DNA of 64,000 nucleotides from CAWAMR01 sp963783095 (GCA_963783095.1 CAWAMR010000001.1:558001-622000), one strand, 5' to 3'. Positions 9,464 to 18,780 are shown, counted from the stretch's first letter. Notes: generated by a model not told the origin, from the letters alone. Translations and numbers: made by a program.

Positions 9464-10501
9464 TCATTCGAACCCAACACTAGATGCAACTTCGTCCAAC
9501 AAGACAATCCAATTGTCGATCGTGAAACTTGGGCACTCAAACTCAAGCAACCAACTGCCATGATGTGCATAAAAGAAGCACACCACGACCAAGCCCTCAT
9601 ACCGCTGAAACCTTATCCAAGGGACCGTTTTACATTCGCTTGTCAATTCTCCAACAACGATATGAGGAGTCTGGATTTCCGCGGTTGATAACGACTCACG
9701 TATGAATCCAACGAAATCTTCCTGGTTTTCTTGAGCTCCGACAGCTCCATTACACTTCTCTTGTTTCGCAAACGATTCGAGAATTGCGTCTCTTAGCAAC
9801 ATCGAATTTGCGAAGGACGAGGCTGAATTGCGTCTCACAAAGAGGGTGATGATTGGCGCTGCGGCGGCCGGAAGATGCCGGTCAAATAGCTGGGAGATAA
9901 AGAGGATCTCTGGAAACGACTTCAGCGATGTATTATGAATATCAAGCCTATCTACGACGTTCCATTCGAGAGGGATAGACAGAATAAGAGCATTTGCAAC
10001 CTTGTAAGTGATTTGAGTATTGTTTCGGCAAACTTCGGTCCATGTTCTTGTCGTTGAACGGCGCGCCTCAAGCGCCTGAAATCCCTGCGGAGGAGCGAAC
10101 ATCGTCTTATGGAAAACCGTTCCAACTAACGACGACGATAGCTCAAGTAGTTCGGCCACAAGGCCAGTCATTGAATTACTAGATACGGAAAGGTGAGACG
10201 TCATATCGTCAAAAAAAATGACAATCTCCCATGCCGCGGGTTCGCCGCCCACCTTCCAGCAACAATAGTGCCCAAAATTGCTTAGGCCCCAAGCAAGGAG
10301 GCCATTCGGCTCTGGAAAAATGTTGAATGAACCCAACTGTCCAGCATTGCGAGCCGCATGAAGAGGAGCGCCAAGGTGCACAAGGTCGTGAGAGACCAGA
10401 AAGTTACGAACCCAGAACTCGGCAGGCTGGATAATGCCGGTACCGTAAAGATCAATAAACGCTTTATAATCTTCCGGTAACGGCGTGCCAATAAGGCGCA
10501 T
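9464..10501 (-). CDS. Putative immunity protein with SUKH-like N-terminus
   Basis: A 345-residue soluble protein. The N-terminal half (PLPEDYKAFIDLYGTGII, then LLAWGLSNFGHYCCWKVGG and WEIVIFFDD) fits SMI1/KNR4-like immunity folds; the C-terminal half is unassigned. It lies directly downstream of a Hint-domain toxin on the same strand, the usual place for the cognate immunity gene. It probably binds and blocks the nuclease domain of that toxin. Confidence 0.6.
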   Translation of the reverse strand: MRLIGTPLPEDYKAFIDLYGTGIIQPAEFWVRNFLVSHDLVHLGAPLHAARNAGQLGSFNIFPEPNGLLAWGLSNFGHYCCWKVGGEPAAWEIVIFFDDMTSHLSVSSNSMTGLVAELLELSSSLVGTVFHKTMFAPPQGFQALEARRSTTRTWTEVCRNNTQITYKVANALILSIPLEWNVVDRLDIHNTSLKSFPEILFISQLFDRHLPAAAAPIITLFVRRNSASSFANSMLLRDAILESFAKQEKCNGAVGAQENQEDFVGFIRESLSTAEIQTPHIVVGELTSECKTVPWIRFQRYEGLVVVCFFYAHHGSWLLEFECPSFTIDNWIVLLDEVASSVGFE

Positions 10502-10658
10502 CTACGTATCCCCAATTGCCGCAATTGTCGTTCGGTTTACCCGGTGGAGGAAGAAGCTGGCGCAACCAAGACAAATCTAGTGCTGCCATTGTTGATCTCG
10601 ATAGGCCGAATTGGGCTCTTTCAACGTAGGTATTGACTCACGCCTCACAGCAACTCAT

Positions 10659-12332
10659 TTACGCGCCTTGACACGTTCCAATCCCACCGATTCCAGCAGG
10701 ATTTTGTATGCCTTGGTTCCAGAGCCAGCCCGTTGTTTGGTAGATTTCGCCAGTCGGGTTTCCAGATGTGTCATTCTCATATGTGCAAGCTCTAATCTTT
10801 ATTCGAGCAGGTATGACTGCGCCGCTGTTATATTCTAGTTTCACTTGATAATACCAACTTTCCTTACGATTACCACCAACGCGCACAGCCACTTCATTTT
10901 CAATGTGGCTCATAAAGGGGCTATTTGCTGGGTTCTGACAAATCGTAAATGCATTCTGAGGCTTGTTCAGTCCGCCAAGTTCCTGAGCGAGCACATGACC
11001 TCGTGCGATCACTGTCGCATCCGATCTCGTGTTGAGCGTGCTATCCCACCCTGGGGGATTCAAAGCGATCTTCTCACCAGCTGGAATTCGAGCAGTAATG
11101 TACACTGTGACCCCGCCAGCATAATCTCCAAACGGAGTATAAGCGGGTTGGTTGGGGAACTTCTTGTACTGGTTCATCTCAACACTGGTACACCTCCGCT
11201 TATCCGAATTACAGGGCACGCTTTCAAAATCTGCGACCGGGTTCGAGGCATTATGCACCAGGACCCCCTGCTGCCCCACCCGGTAGCAGTGATCGCCATC
11301 CACCTCAATATTATACACGGTCTCCGTTCGTCCAGTATCCGCCACCGTTAGTACAGCCACCGAACGCTTGAAGCCAAATAGTTGTTCGCCTCCTTTCAAT
11401 TCGCTCAGCGGAACCCAGTCGTGACTATCTTGGCTTCCGAATGGATGTGTCGGTGTCCCAAACAACGATTCTTCCATCCCATCTGCGGTGACAGTCCGTA
11501 ACTCGTAGACCTTACCCACCCGATGCTCGAACCAGGCGGTGACCAGCTTGCCCGGTCCAACCGGCAAATCTTCGTACCGGATTGCGGCCACAAGCGTCAC
11601 TGTCGCCCAACCATCAATTCTCATCTCGGGATGCTGGAACCGAATTCGCTCACCATGCTTGGCTCCATGTTGCTGTACCCACGTCTCATCGCGCAGCAAG
11701 CGAACGCGCGAACTCCATTGACCAGCTTCCTCCATTTCCAGATAGATAATGCGCAGATTGTCTCGGTCGTAACCCGCCATGTCTCGCGATGTACCAAACT
11801 GGCCAAAACCAACCTCGCCGCGCTGATTGGTCATGACGCGGATAAGCCAGGCCAGTTCAATGCGAATCCGATGACCCTCACTATCCCAGACCCATGTCCC
11901 CGCGACGAAGCAACTGCCTTTCCCACTCATCACCGGACAATCCAAATACTCCTTGAGCGTCATCTTTTGGCCGCCAACCGTGACCATTGTCTTCATGATC
12001 GCCGAGTTCGGCTGATTCAGTTGCGTGGCCATCTGGCCGTCTACCGTCTTCACATTCGTTGCGAGATCCTCCACCTTCTGCTTGGCCGTTGACGCTGCCA
12101 TCGGTTGCGGCTGCTTTATTGCCGCCACCTTGGGATCGAGCAACAGATTCCAGGTATTGATCTCGCCCTCCGATAGGGTCACGTTGTCGCTGGCGACATG
12201 GAAACTTACCTTGGTACTGTTCATATCGACCTGAATCCAGGCCATATGATCCTTGCCGTTATGCTTGAATGGAATCACTTTCCCGAGTACCGTCGCCATA
12301 CCGGGAGCGGGGGATGTGCCCAGCCCGTGCAT
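10659..12332 (-). CDS. Polymorphic toxin: Hint domain plus DNA/RNA non-specific endonuclease
   Basis: A 557-residue protein. Residues 1-138 are a leader region without recognised domain. The Hint (intein-like) domain begins at Cys141 (GSCFVAGTWVWD), has the TPTHPF block with His296, and ends VLVHN at 357-361, the usual autocleavage site. Residues 362-557 resemble the DNA/RNA non-specific endonuclease (NUC) family, with ARGHVLAQELGG around Arg444-His446 and later Asn/Glu residues (SHIENEVAVRV). Hint cleavage likely releases the C-terminal nuclease. The immunity candidate follows downstream. No signal peptide was seen, so the export route is unknown. Confidence 0.8.
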   Translation of the reverse strand: MHGLGTSPAPGMATVLGKVIPFKHNGKDHMAWIQVDMNSTKVSFHVASDNVTLSEGEINTWNLLLDPKVAAIKQPQPMAASTAKQKVEDLATNVKTVDGQMATQLNQPNSAIMKTMVTVGGQKMTLKEYLDCPVMSGKGSCFVAGTWVWDSEGHRIRIELAWLIRVMTNQRGEVGFGQFGTSRDMAGYDRDNLRIIYLEMEEAGQWSSRVRLLRDETWVQQHGAKHGERIRFQHPEMRIDGWATVTLVAAIRYEDLPVGPGKLVTAWFEHRVGKVYELRTVTADGMEESLFGTPTHPFGSQDSHDWVPLSELKGGEQLFGFKRSVAVLTVADTGRTETVYNIEVDGDHCYRVGQQGVLVHNASNPVADFESVPCNSDKRRCTSVEMNQYKKFPNQPAYTPFGDYAGGVTVYITARIPAGEKIALNPPGWDSTLNTRSDATVIARGHVLAQELGGLNKPQNAFTICQNPANSPFMSHIENEVAVRVGGNRKESWYYQVKLEYNSGAVIPARIKIRACTYENDTSGNPTGEIYQTTGWLWNQGIQNPAGIGGIGTCQGA

Positions 12333-12353
12333 TGTCTCATTCGAGCGATGCAG

Positions 12354-12917
12354 TCAGGATTTCCTTTTTGCTCCTGGCCACGGCCCCGGTGATTCCGTCG
12401 GCAAATCTTCCATCTTCGTTTCTTCCTTGAACATTCGAAAGCCACGAGCGAGATAATTCGCCAGTGCTCTCGGATGGTCCAGCGTGCAAGTATGCATCCA
12501 GACTCTCTTTGCACCCATTTCCCAGGCTCGCAATACTGCTTCACTCAGCGCCCATCCTCCTATTCCTTGTTCCACGAATGCCGGCAACAAGCCGAAATAC
12601 ACGATCTCGATATTGTCGCCCACCTGCCGTTCCAGTTCAAAATAGCCTGCCGGCACTCCATCAACGGTGATGATCCAGGTCTGAAGGTCCGGGCGATTCA
12701 GATATTTCATCCAATCGGAATAGGTCCAGGCGAGCCGATCAATCCAGAACCAGTCACCACCGACCGCGCTGTAAAAGAATCGATTCAACTCAGGCTGCGG
12801 CGTCGAAACTTGCACCACTGTCAAGCCGATTCGAGGCGGCGATTTAGCACGCAATTCGCATGGATCGTTCATCTCCAGGTAGGAAATCGTGACCGGGGTT
12901 AGCATCGGCTCTCTCAT
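12354..12917 (-). CDS. GNAT family N-acetyltransferase
   Basis: A 187-residue acetyl-CoA-dependent acetyltransferase. The core runs WIITVDGVPAGYFELE, then IEIVYFGLLPAFVEQGIGGW with the acetyl-CoA loop EQGIGG, then VWMHTCTLDHPRALANYLA and RGFRMFKEE. The acceptor is unknown. It ends 20 bp before the toxin start on the same strand but is probably unrelated. Confidence 0.8.
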   Translation of the reverse strand: MREPMLTPVTISYLEMNDPCELRAKSPPRIGLTVVQVSTPQPELNRFFYSAVGGDWFWIDRLAWTYSDWMKYLNRPDLQTWIITVDGVPAGYFELERQVGDNIEIVYFGLLPAFVEQGIGGWALSEAVLRAWEMGAKRVWMHTCTLDHPRALANYLARGFRMFKEETKMEDLPTESPGPWPGAKRKS

Positions 12918-13045
12918 GGGTTCTTCAGAGGCGCAAATCGGATTCGGCCGTTTTTACTTGACACTACTCCATGCCCTACTTAGACTTAAAATTCCATAAC
13001 GTGTCAGGGAGCGTCATCCGCAACTCGCGTCGGGAGAGTGATCCA

Positions 13046-13567
13046 GTGACGAAAATCGACACCGTTCGCACGAAAAAAGACATTGTTCGGAAAATCTCGG
13101 AGCGTGCCAACCTTCCTCAGGTAAAAACCAAGGAAATCGTGCAGTGGACGTTTGATGCCATTATTGACGTCTTGCTTCATGAAGGCCGCATCGAATTGCG
13201 TAATTTCGGCGTTTTTGAAGTCAAAACCCGCCGGCCTCGCAAGGCTCGGAACCCAAAGACCGAGGAGGCTGTGGATGTCCCGGCAAAGAACGTCGTGACC
13301 TTCCAACCCGGCAAGAAGATGGAAGCGAAGGTCGCCGAACTTCCGAAAATATATCTGCCGAAGCCCAAACTTAGCAAACCCAAACTGGAATCCGCACCGA
13401 CAGCGCGAGCAACCAAGAAAGCGGCCAAGAAAGCGCCAGCCCCAAAGAAACCCAAGATCGCGCGAGTGACGACACCGTCGTCGCAGCCCGAACCGATTCC
13501 TGTTCTGGCCGGCACAGCGCCTTCCGAGGACGGTTCGCTCTTCGATGGTGCCGACAAAATCCTGTAA
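13046..13567 (+). CDS. HU/IHF-family DNA-binding protein with basic tail
   Basis: Nucleoid protein of about 173 residues. The HU/IHF fold covers roughly residues 5-100: TKKDIVRKISERANLPQVK, IELRNFGVFEVKTRR and ARNPKTEEAVDVPAKN, including the DNA-intercalating arm. A Lys/Ala/Pro-rich tail (ATKKAAKKAPAPKKPK) follows, as in the histone-like tails seen in planctomycetes. GGGAGAG 7 nt upstream supports the GTG start at 13046; an ATG at 12971 is in frame but lacks a site. Confidence 0.85.
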   Translation: MTKIDTVRTKKDIVRKISERANLPQVKTKEIVQWTFDAIIDVLLHEGRIELRNFGVFEVKTRRPRKARNPKTEEAVDVPAKNVVTFQPGKKMEAKVAELPKIYLPKPKLSKPKLESAPTARATKKAAKKAPAPKKPKIARVTTPSSQPEPIPVLAGTAPSEDGSLFDGADKIL

Positions 13568-13590
13568 CATCACCGATCTTTTGATTTGCT

Positions 13591-13704
13591 GGGTGTAACC
13601 AGATTCTCTGGGGGGTTGTCGTAGCGGCGGCATCCTGCCGCCGAGAGTTTTCAGACGGCGGCAGGATGCCGCCGCTACGACCCCCAGAGAATATGGCTAC
13701 ACCC
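13591..13704. repeat. 114-nt imperfect palindrome
   Basis: The left half runs from GGGTGTAACC through the GGCGGCATCCTGCCGCC core. The right half is its complement and ends in CTACACCC. The element lies downstream of the HU-like gene. It could act as a terminator hairpin, or be a non-autonomous palindromic repeat; the GGCGGCAGGATGCCGCC core suggests a dispersed family. Confidence 0.75.
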
Positions 13705-13820
13705 GGTGTTCGAGTACACTCCAAGTGGCATTTCCTTTCGACTCGGTTCTGGTGTAGAATTCGCGCTTGGGCAACTCAGGAAGAGTGCGCCAAAAAGCCT
13801 CGACACGGAAGGATCCGCGC

Positions 13821-14564
13821 ATGTCTACCACCACTTATCGTCCCAATTCCGAGACCAAGCAGCAATTGGAAGAACTCGATGCATTGATTCAACGGATGCT
13901 TGGTTTGCCGCTCGGCCTTGAAACGGAGTCTCCGGCCCCGGCATCAACCTTGCCGCCCGTACCCCAATTTACACAACCGATTTCGCCAACGTCGAATCTG
14001 ACGATCAAGCCGTTGCCGACCCCGCCGTCCACGGTTCAAGCTTGGCGCGTCGAGATGCCTGCGCCATTGCCTGCGCAGGCAGAGGTGGTCCCGGCGGAAG
14101 TGCCCTGGGCAACCGCGATCGATCCGACGCCGACGCCGCTCCCGCTGCCCCGATTCAGGCTGCCGCCTGTGGTCGCCATGCCCGCTTCGGTGCCAACATT
14201 CCCACCGCCGCCCCGGCAGAGTCCCCTCGTCTTCGGTTCGCAGATGCCGTTGCCACCCATGGCAGAACCGGTTCAAGGCTATCCCTCCACGACCGCCGCA
14301 CCCGTGAGCCGGCCGGCCGGCCTTGCAGCCCCCGGCCCAAAAACCGCAATCGATTTTCCTGTGCCCTGGACCTGGTGGCCGATTATTGGATTCAATCGAC
14401 TCGTTGAAGTACTGCTTTATTGCTTCGGCCCGCTCGGAGCCGCGTTTACGAAACCTCTGGGACGCAATCTGATCGGCTGGCTTGGAGTCCTCATGATCCT
14501 GGCGCAATTGCCTGGGGCATCGCCGACTGGTTGGGAGTCGATTGGACCCGATGACGTTCTCTGA
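13821..14564 (+). CDS. Proline-rich protein with C-terminal hydrophobic region
   Basis: About 247 residues. MSTTTYRPNSETKQQLEELD forms a short helical head. A long Pro-rich linker follows, and the last 60 residues are hydrophobic and aromatic (FPVPWTWWPIIGFNRLVEV, LLYCFGPLGAAF). GGAAGGA before the ATG fixes the start. It is likely anchored to or associated with the membrane. The function is unknown. Confidence 0.6.
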   Translation: MSTTTYRPNSETKQQLEELDALIQRMLGLPLGLETESPAPASTLPPVPQFTQPISPTSNLTIKPLPTPPSTVQAWRVEMPAPLPAQAEVVPAEVPWATAIDPTPTPLPLPRFRLPPVVAMPASVPTFPPPPRQSPLVFGSQMPLPPMAEPVQGYPSTTAAPVSRPAGLAAPGPKTAIDFPVPWTWWPIIGFNRLVEVLLYCFGPLGAAFTKPLGRNLIGWLGVLMILAQLPGASPTGWESIGPDDVL

Positions 14565-14638
14565 CTAATATAAACCCATCGTCGGCGAATTACTGGTACG
14601 GGCTTTGCGTTTAACCTTCCCTCCGGGCACCTCCATTT

Positions 14639-15246
14639 ATGTCTTCACCTGCGTCACCTTCACCGGCTCCGCCTCCCAAAACCAAGCCGCCGCCGCTCAA
14701 ATTGGATCCTCTTGCGGGCGTGTTGAGCTATCTTATCCCCGGTTTAGGGCAAATCTCACAAGGTCGCATTGCCAAGGGGGTCGTCTTTTTCGTTGCACTA
14801 TACGCGTTGTTCTTTTACGGCATGGCGCTGGGCAGATGAAAAATGTCTATCTGCCCGACACGCTGCGAGACCCAAACGCAAAAGCCGATAAACCGAATAC
14901 CCTATCGAGATTATTCTCGGATTTATATAGCCGTCCGCATTTCGCCGGGCAGTTCTTTATCGGTATCGCGGCCTGGCCTGCTGTGGTCCAGTACCACTAC
15001 TACGATATCGACAAAGAAAAAGGGCCCGTCTTCGGAGCATTCGAACGCACTCCTTCGGATGATGACATCAACAACATGCAACGCAACTCCAACAAGAGTT
15101 GGGATCTCGGCTGGGTCTACACGGTCATTGCGGGGGTGCTCAACATACTTGTCATTTACGATGCCGTTGCCGGGCCGGCGTTTCGAGAAGTCAGAACCAA
15201 GGTAACCGAACCGGCAGCAAAGCCTGTGGAGGCAACTACCAAATGA
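14639..15246 (+). CDS. DUF6677-like membrane protein (frameshifted)
   Basis: A Pro-rich start (MSSPASPSPAPPPKTKPPP) is followed by DPLAGVLSYLIPGLGQISQG, typical of the planctomycete DUF6677 family, and a hydrophobic helix (VVFFVALYALFFYGMALG). The frame breaks near 14836 and continues as QMKNVYLPDTLRD to a second hydrophobic segment (WVYTVIAGVLNILVIYDAV). One missing base explains the break. The stop overlaps the next start (ATGA). The function of the family is unknown. Confidence 0.65.
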
Positions 15247-15419
15247 GTATCTATGTGCATTTGCCGATCCTGATAATCGTAGTTAGCATTGTTTACAGCG
15301 CCACGCGCTACGACCAGTGGGATATGATCTTCCGCGAGGCCGGGCGCTGGGGCTTGCGGATGACCGGATTCTTGCTGTTGATCGGCTTTGCGCTATTCGC
15401 CGTCTCGACGTTCATTTAG
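15243..15419 (+). CDS. Small membrane protein
   Basis: A 58-residue protein with two hydrophobic helices (HLPILIIVVSIVYSA and MTGFLLLIGFALFAVSTF) joined by a charged loop. Its ATG lies in an ATGA overlap with the DUF6677-like gene, so the two are probably translated together and may interact in the membrane. Confidence 0.6.
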   Translation: MSIYVHLPILIIVVSIVYSATRYDQWDMIFREAGRWGLRMTGFLLLIGFALFAVSTFI

Positions 15420-15426
15420 TACTTTT

Positions 15427-15543
15427 TTAACCACGAATAAGTCGAATAACACGAATCAAGAAAATCAATTCAGGCGTTGTTCATGATCGTTCTTGCTTGT
15501 TTCTTGGGATTTTATTCGTTTTATTCGTTTTATTCGTGGTTAA
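15427..15543. repeat. Inverted tandem 9-mer hairpin (TTATTCGTT unit)
   Basis: The left arm starts TTAACCACGAATAAG with three degenerate copies of a 9-nt unit. The right arm has three copies of TTATTCGTT and ends CGTGGTTAA. The arms are complementary and about 50 nt lie between them. The element ends 6 bp before the next ATG. Confidence 0.8.
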
Positions 15544-15549
15544 AGTTCT

Positions 15550-16919
15550 ATGTCTGATGCGGTTCCGAACTCATCGTCGGAGGATCGATCCCGCGATTCG
15601 GCGGGTAACTGGGCTTCGTTGTTTCAACATTCGACACAAGCAGTCTTTCTGCTAAGTCCGCGCCGGCGGTTTCGTTACGTCAATCACGTCTGGGAAAGGC
15701 TCACTGGGCAATCGACCGAATCAATCCTCGGCAAAATCTGCAAAGCCCGTGCAACTCTCGAACCTGACCCCCCGCAACGTGTCGCCAACGCACTTCTTCC
15801 ACCCGCAGAGGTCTTTGACGGCCATAGCGCAACCGTTCGTCGGCCGGTTCCCGGCCAGTCCAATGGCCCACCCTGGTGGGACGTCAGTTATTTGCCGTTA
15901 AAGGGGGCTGACGGCTTGCTTGGAATTCTTGGAACAATTACGCATATCGGAGAGCCGGTTCGGGCAGCTCTTGGAAAAGGTTTGCCGGATTCGTTGATTG
16001 ATTTGCGTCGGAGAGCAGCTTCCGAATATAGTTTTGAACTGCTCCTAAGCGATCGGCCTGCCCGGCAGCGCATTGCCGAACAGGCCCGTATTGCGGCGAA
16101 GAGCCGGCATCCTGTCTGGATCGTCGGCGCAAAGGGCAGCGGGAAAGACACGCTGGCCCGAATCATTCACTTTCAGGGGATAACGCGCGAGCAGAGTTTT
16201 CTGCCGATCGATTGCGCCGGCCTCCAGCCCTACTTGATTCGCGGGATGTTGTTTGGGAAAACGGGTTTCGCAGAAACCGGCCGGATCGGCACACTGTATC
16301 TGAAAAATGCCCACGCGCTGCCGGGCGATCTGCAACGGGAGCTCCTCGATTGGCTCGATCAGCAGTCCCTACCGTCGCGCGTTATCGTCGAATACCACGA
16401 AGCCCGCCATCCGCTGGAGGATAGCCGGTTTCTACCCGAATTTGCGACCCGGCTATCGGTCTTTGAAATCCGAACGCTTCCGCTCGGAGTGCCGGAAATG
16501 GTCGAGGGGCTAAGAAGTTTCGTTCAACGAATGATGGAGCAAGAGGGGTTCAAGATCGGCCTTCACCCCGAGGTCTGGGCGTCCTCGAAAAGCACGATTG
16601 GCCGGAGAACTTCCACGAACTGCGGGAAACGCTGCGGGCAAGCGCCCTGGCATCCGGCGGCAACCCAATCGAAGTGAAGCACGTTCCGATGAAGATCCGG
16701 GCAGCGGTCAGCCGGCGAACGGTGACGGAATTAGCCGGCAGTTCCCCAGCGAAAAAAGTGATTTCGCTGGAATGGGTTCTCGAGCAAGTCGAGCGCAGAA
16801 TGATCCTCCGAGCAATGAAACAGGCCAACGCCAACCGCGCCGACCTGGCCGAACGCCTGGGGATGGCGCGGGCGACACTATTACGCCGACTCAAGGCACT
16901 TGGATTGGATAAAGAGTAA
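15550..16919 (+). CDS. PAS / degenerate sigma-54-type AAA+ / Fis-HTH regulator (frameshifted)
   Basis: A PAS-like domain covers about residues 20-135 (STQAVFLLSPRRRFRYVNHV). The AAA+ region has Walker A VGAKGSGKDTLAR near residue 200. The segment from MLFGKTGFAETGRIGTLYLK to NAHAL lacks the GAFTGA loop that contacts sigma-54, and the Walker B acidic pair is replaced by KNA. The frame breaks near 16581; afterwards come DWPENFHELRETL and a C-terminal Fis-type helix-turn-helix (NRADLAERLGMARATLLRRL). It probably binds DNA but is unlikely to be an ATP-driven sigma-54 activator. Confidence 0.7.
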
Positions 16920-16926
16920 GACAAGC

Positions 16927-17358
16927 ATGCGTTATCCGCAGATTGTGATCTACGAAACCGATGGCTGGATCGCCGCACAAGTGGCGAACCTTGCTAAGGA
17001 ACGCAAGTGGCTGGTCCGCGAATGCCGGCAAATCGACGCTTGTTTACAGTTATTGCGTGAGGGTCGGCTATCCATTCTGCTGTTGAAACTGGAACGCCAA
17101 CTTGCGGAAGAATTGACGCTGGTACGGCAAGTTCACGAGTTGGTACCACAGTGCCCAACGGTCGTGGTCAGTTCTGTCAAAATGGAGAGTGCTGAACAAC
17201 GACTCAACCTCTGCAGGGTTGGCCTACGATCTGGCGCAACCTACGTGCTGTTTCCACCACTGACGGGCCCGGTGTTCGAGGATCTTGTCTCAGGTCTATT
17301 GGGAAGACACGTCGACAGCCTCGACGGGGAGCAAGTATGCGAGAACTCCCCGTTGTGA
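16927..17358 (+). CDS. Pseudo-receiver-like protein
   Basis: About 143 residues with alternating strands and helices like a response-regulator receiver: QIVIYETDGWIAAQVANLA, LSILLLKLERQLAEE, CPTVVVSSVKM and GATYVLFPPLTGPVFEDL. The site of the phosphorylated Asp reads LLKLER, without Asp, so it is probably not phosphorylated. It follows the degenerate regulator by 7 bp and overlaps the ferredoxin gene. Confidence 0.5.
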   Translation: MRYPQIVIYETDGWIAAQVANLAKERKWLVRECRQIDACLQLLREGRLSILLLKLERQLAEELTLVRQVHELVPQCPTVVVSSVKMESAEQRLNLCRVGLRSGATYVLFPPLTGPVFEDLVSGLLGRHVDSLDGEQVCENSPL

Positions 17359-17534
17359 ACGAATCTTTATGCACCGGCTGCGGCGATTGCGTCACGATCT
17401 GCCCGGCCGGTTGTCTGGCGCTTGCGGGTGCAGTACCGTGGCTGCCGCGACCGGGAGATTGCATCGAGTGTTCGGCATGTGCGCTGATCTGCCCGGTCGA
17501 TGCAATCCGGATGGCCCCACTGATCGGGGCATAA
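17337..17534 (+). CDS. 2[4Fe-4S] ferredoxin-type protein
   Basis: A 65-residue bacterial-type ferredoxin with two cluster motifs, CTGCGDCVTICP and CIECSACALICP. Its ATG lies 22 nt inside the end of the preceding pseudo-receiver gene, so the genes are coupled. It likely transfers electrons, or serves as a redox input to the neighbouring regulator; the latter is inference. Confidence 0.85.
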   Translation: MRELPVVNESLCTGCGDCVTICPAGCLALAGAVPWLPRPGDCIECSACALICPVDAIRMAPLIGA

Positions 17535-17561
17535 TGGGCGATTTTAGCCTCCGATAAAGAT

Positions 17562-18662
17562 TCAGGTCACAGGAGCTGCCAGCAGTTCTTCGTAAAAATC
17601 CTCGAAGCGTCGCACCATCGCTTCTCGACTATATTTTGCTTCCACTCGTTTGCGGGCCGCTTCGGCCATTTCCTTCGCAGCGCATGGCTTGTCCAGTAAA
17701 TGAGCGATGCGGCCGGCAAGAGCCTCTTCATCCTTGGCCGGCACAAGCAAACCGTGAATGCCGTGCTCGATGAGTTGACCATTCGCCCCGACATCCGTGG
17801 CGACAATGGCCCGGCCCGCGGCCATATATTCCAGAAGCGCGTTCGACATTCCTTCAGAATGAGAGCAAAGTATCGCAATGTCTTGTCGGCGAGGAATCCG
17901 GGCACATCGCCCACCGATCCGCGCAGATGAAAAATATCCTGTAAGCCTCGTTCGGCGATCGATCGCTCCAGGTCCGCGCGTTGTTCGCCTTCTCCGGCAA
18001 CTTCAAATCGCAGTCGCTCGTAGCGCCGGCACAACTGGGCAGCGACACGGATCAAGCCATCAATGTTTTTGACCGGACGAAGATTGCCAACTGCACCGAT
18101 GCGAACAGTATTGCGCGTTAAATCGGGTGGTGAGGTCAACGGAAATCGATCGAGATCGACGCCGTTTTCGAGAACGGCCACTTTCTCGGAAGTGAGGCGA
18201 TCCATGGCGATGACGGCCTGTTTGCCGTCATCGCAATTGGTCAGGGTGATGTCGGTCAGTTTCCCCATCCACCGCGCCAGGTGGCGGTGCGTTCCCTGCA
18301 TCCAGTAACCGAGATTATTGCGAACGCGGACAATCCTGCGAATACCGCAGAGTTTTGCCACGATAGCCCCAAAATAAGTGCTATCGAGGAAATAGGTCTG
18401 CACGATGTCGATGCGATGGGTTCGCCAGAATTTACCGAGTCGGCGCACGGCCCCCAGTGCCGACGGTCGCAGCAACGACCGGATGCCAAGTCGCAAAACC
18501 GGGCAATCTCCGGGCTCCAGAGACCGCGAAAGTTCATCTTCGCCGTTGAGCAGGCAGAGGTAGGGACGAACTCGGTCCCGGCTCAGCGAACGAATGAGTC
18601 GCAATGAGTTGGCTTTCGGTCCCGGCCCGGCTCAGTTGATCGATAACAAAACAGATGCGCAC
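17562..18662 (-). CDS. GT4-type glycosyltransferase (frameshifted twice)
   Basis: Glycosyltransferase of GT-B fold. From a GTG at 18662 it reads VRICFVIDQLSRAGTESQL. The frame shifts near 18607 to LRLIRSLSRDRVRPYLCLL and continues with VAVLENGVDLDRF, IGAVGNLRPVKNIDGLI and FEVAGEGEQR. It shifts again near 17858 to SNALLEYMAAGRAIVATDVG, the sugar-nucleotide-binding end. All GT4 landmarks are present in order once two single-base errors are allowed. It likely acts in cell-surface polysaccharide synthesis, with the GT4 gene upstream on the same strand. Confidence 0.8.
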
Positions 18663-18718
18663 CGGCTTCCGGCGAGTTCGAGGGGTCGATTTTAGTAGCG
18701 AATGCATCATATTGCATC

Positions 18719-18780
18719 AGCTGTACTCCTCACGCTCCGCGTGAGGATCCTTCTTCACGCGGAGCGTGAAGAGTACAGCT
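18719..18780. repeat. Palindromic element (TGTACTCCTCACG family), copy 1
   Basis: A 62-nt inverted repeat: AGCTGTACTCCTCACG on the left, CGTGAAGAGTACAGCT on the right, with nested CACGCTCCGCGTG and CACGCGGAGCGTG palindromes. The last codons of the adjacent glycosyltransferase are read through it. A shorter copy lies at 60845-60877. Confidence 0.85.

Noticed and set aside
10659..12332. The Hint domain as a true intein
   Set aside because: It ends in VLVHN without a flanking C-extein host protein or homing endonuclease, and sits before a nuclease domain, which is the polymorphic toxin layout.
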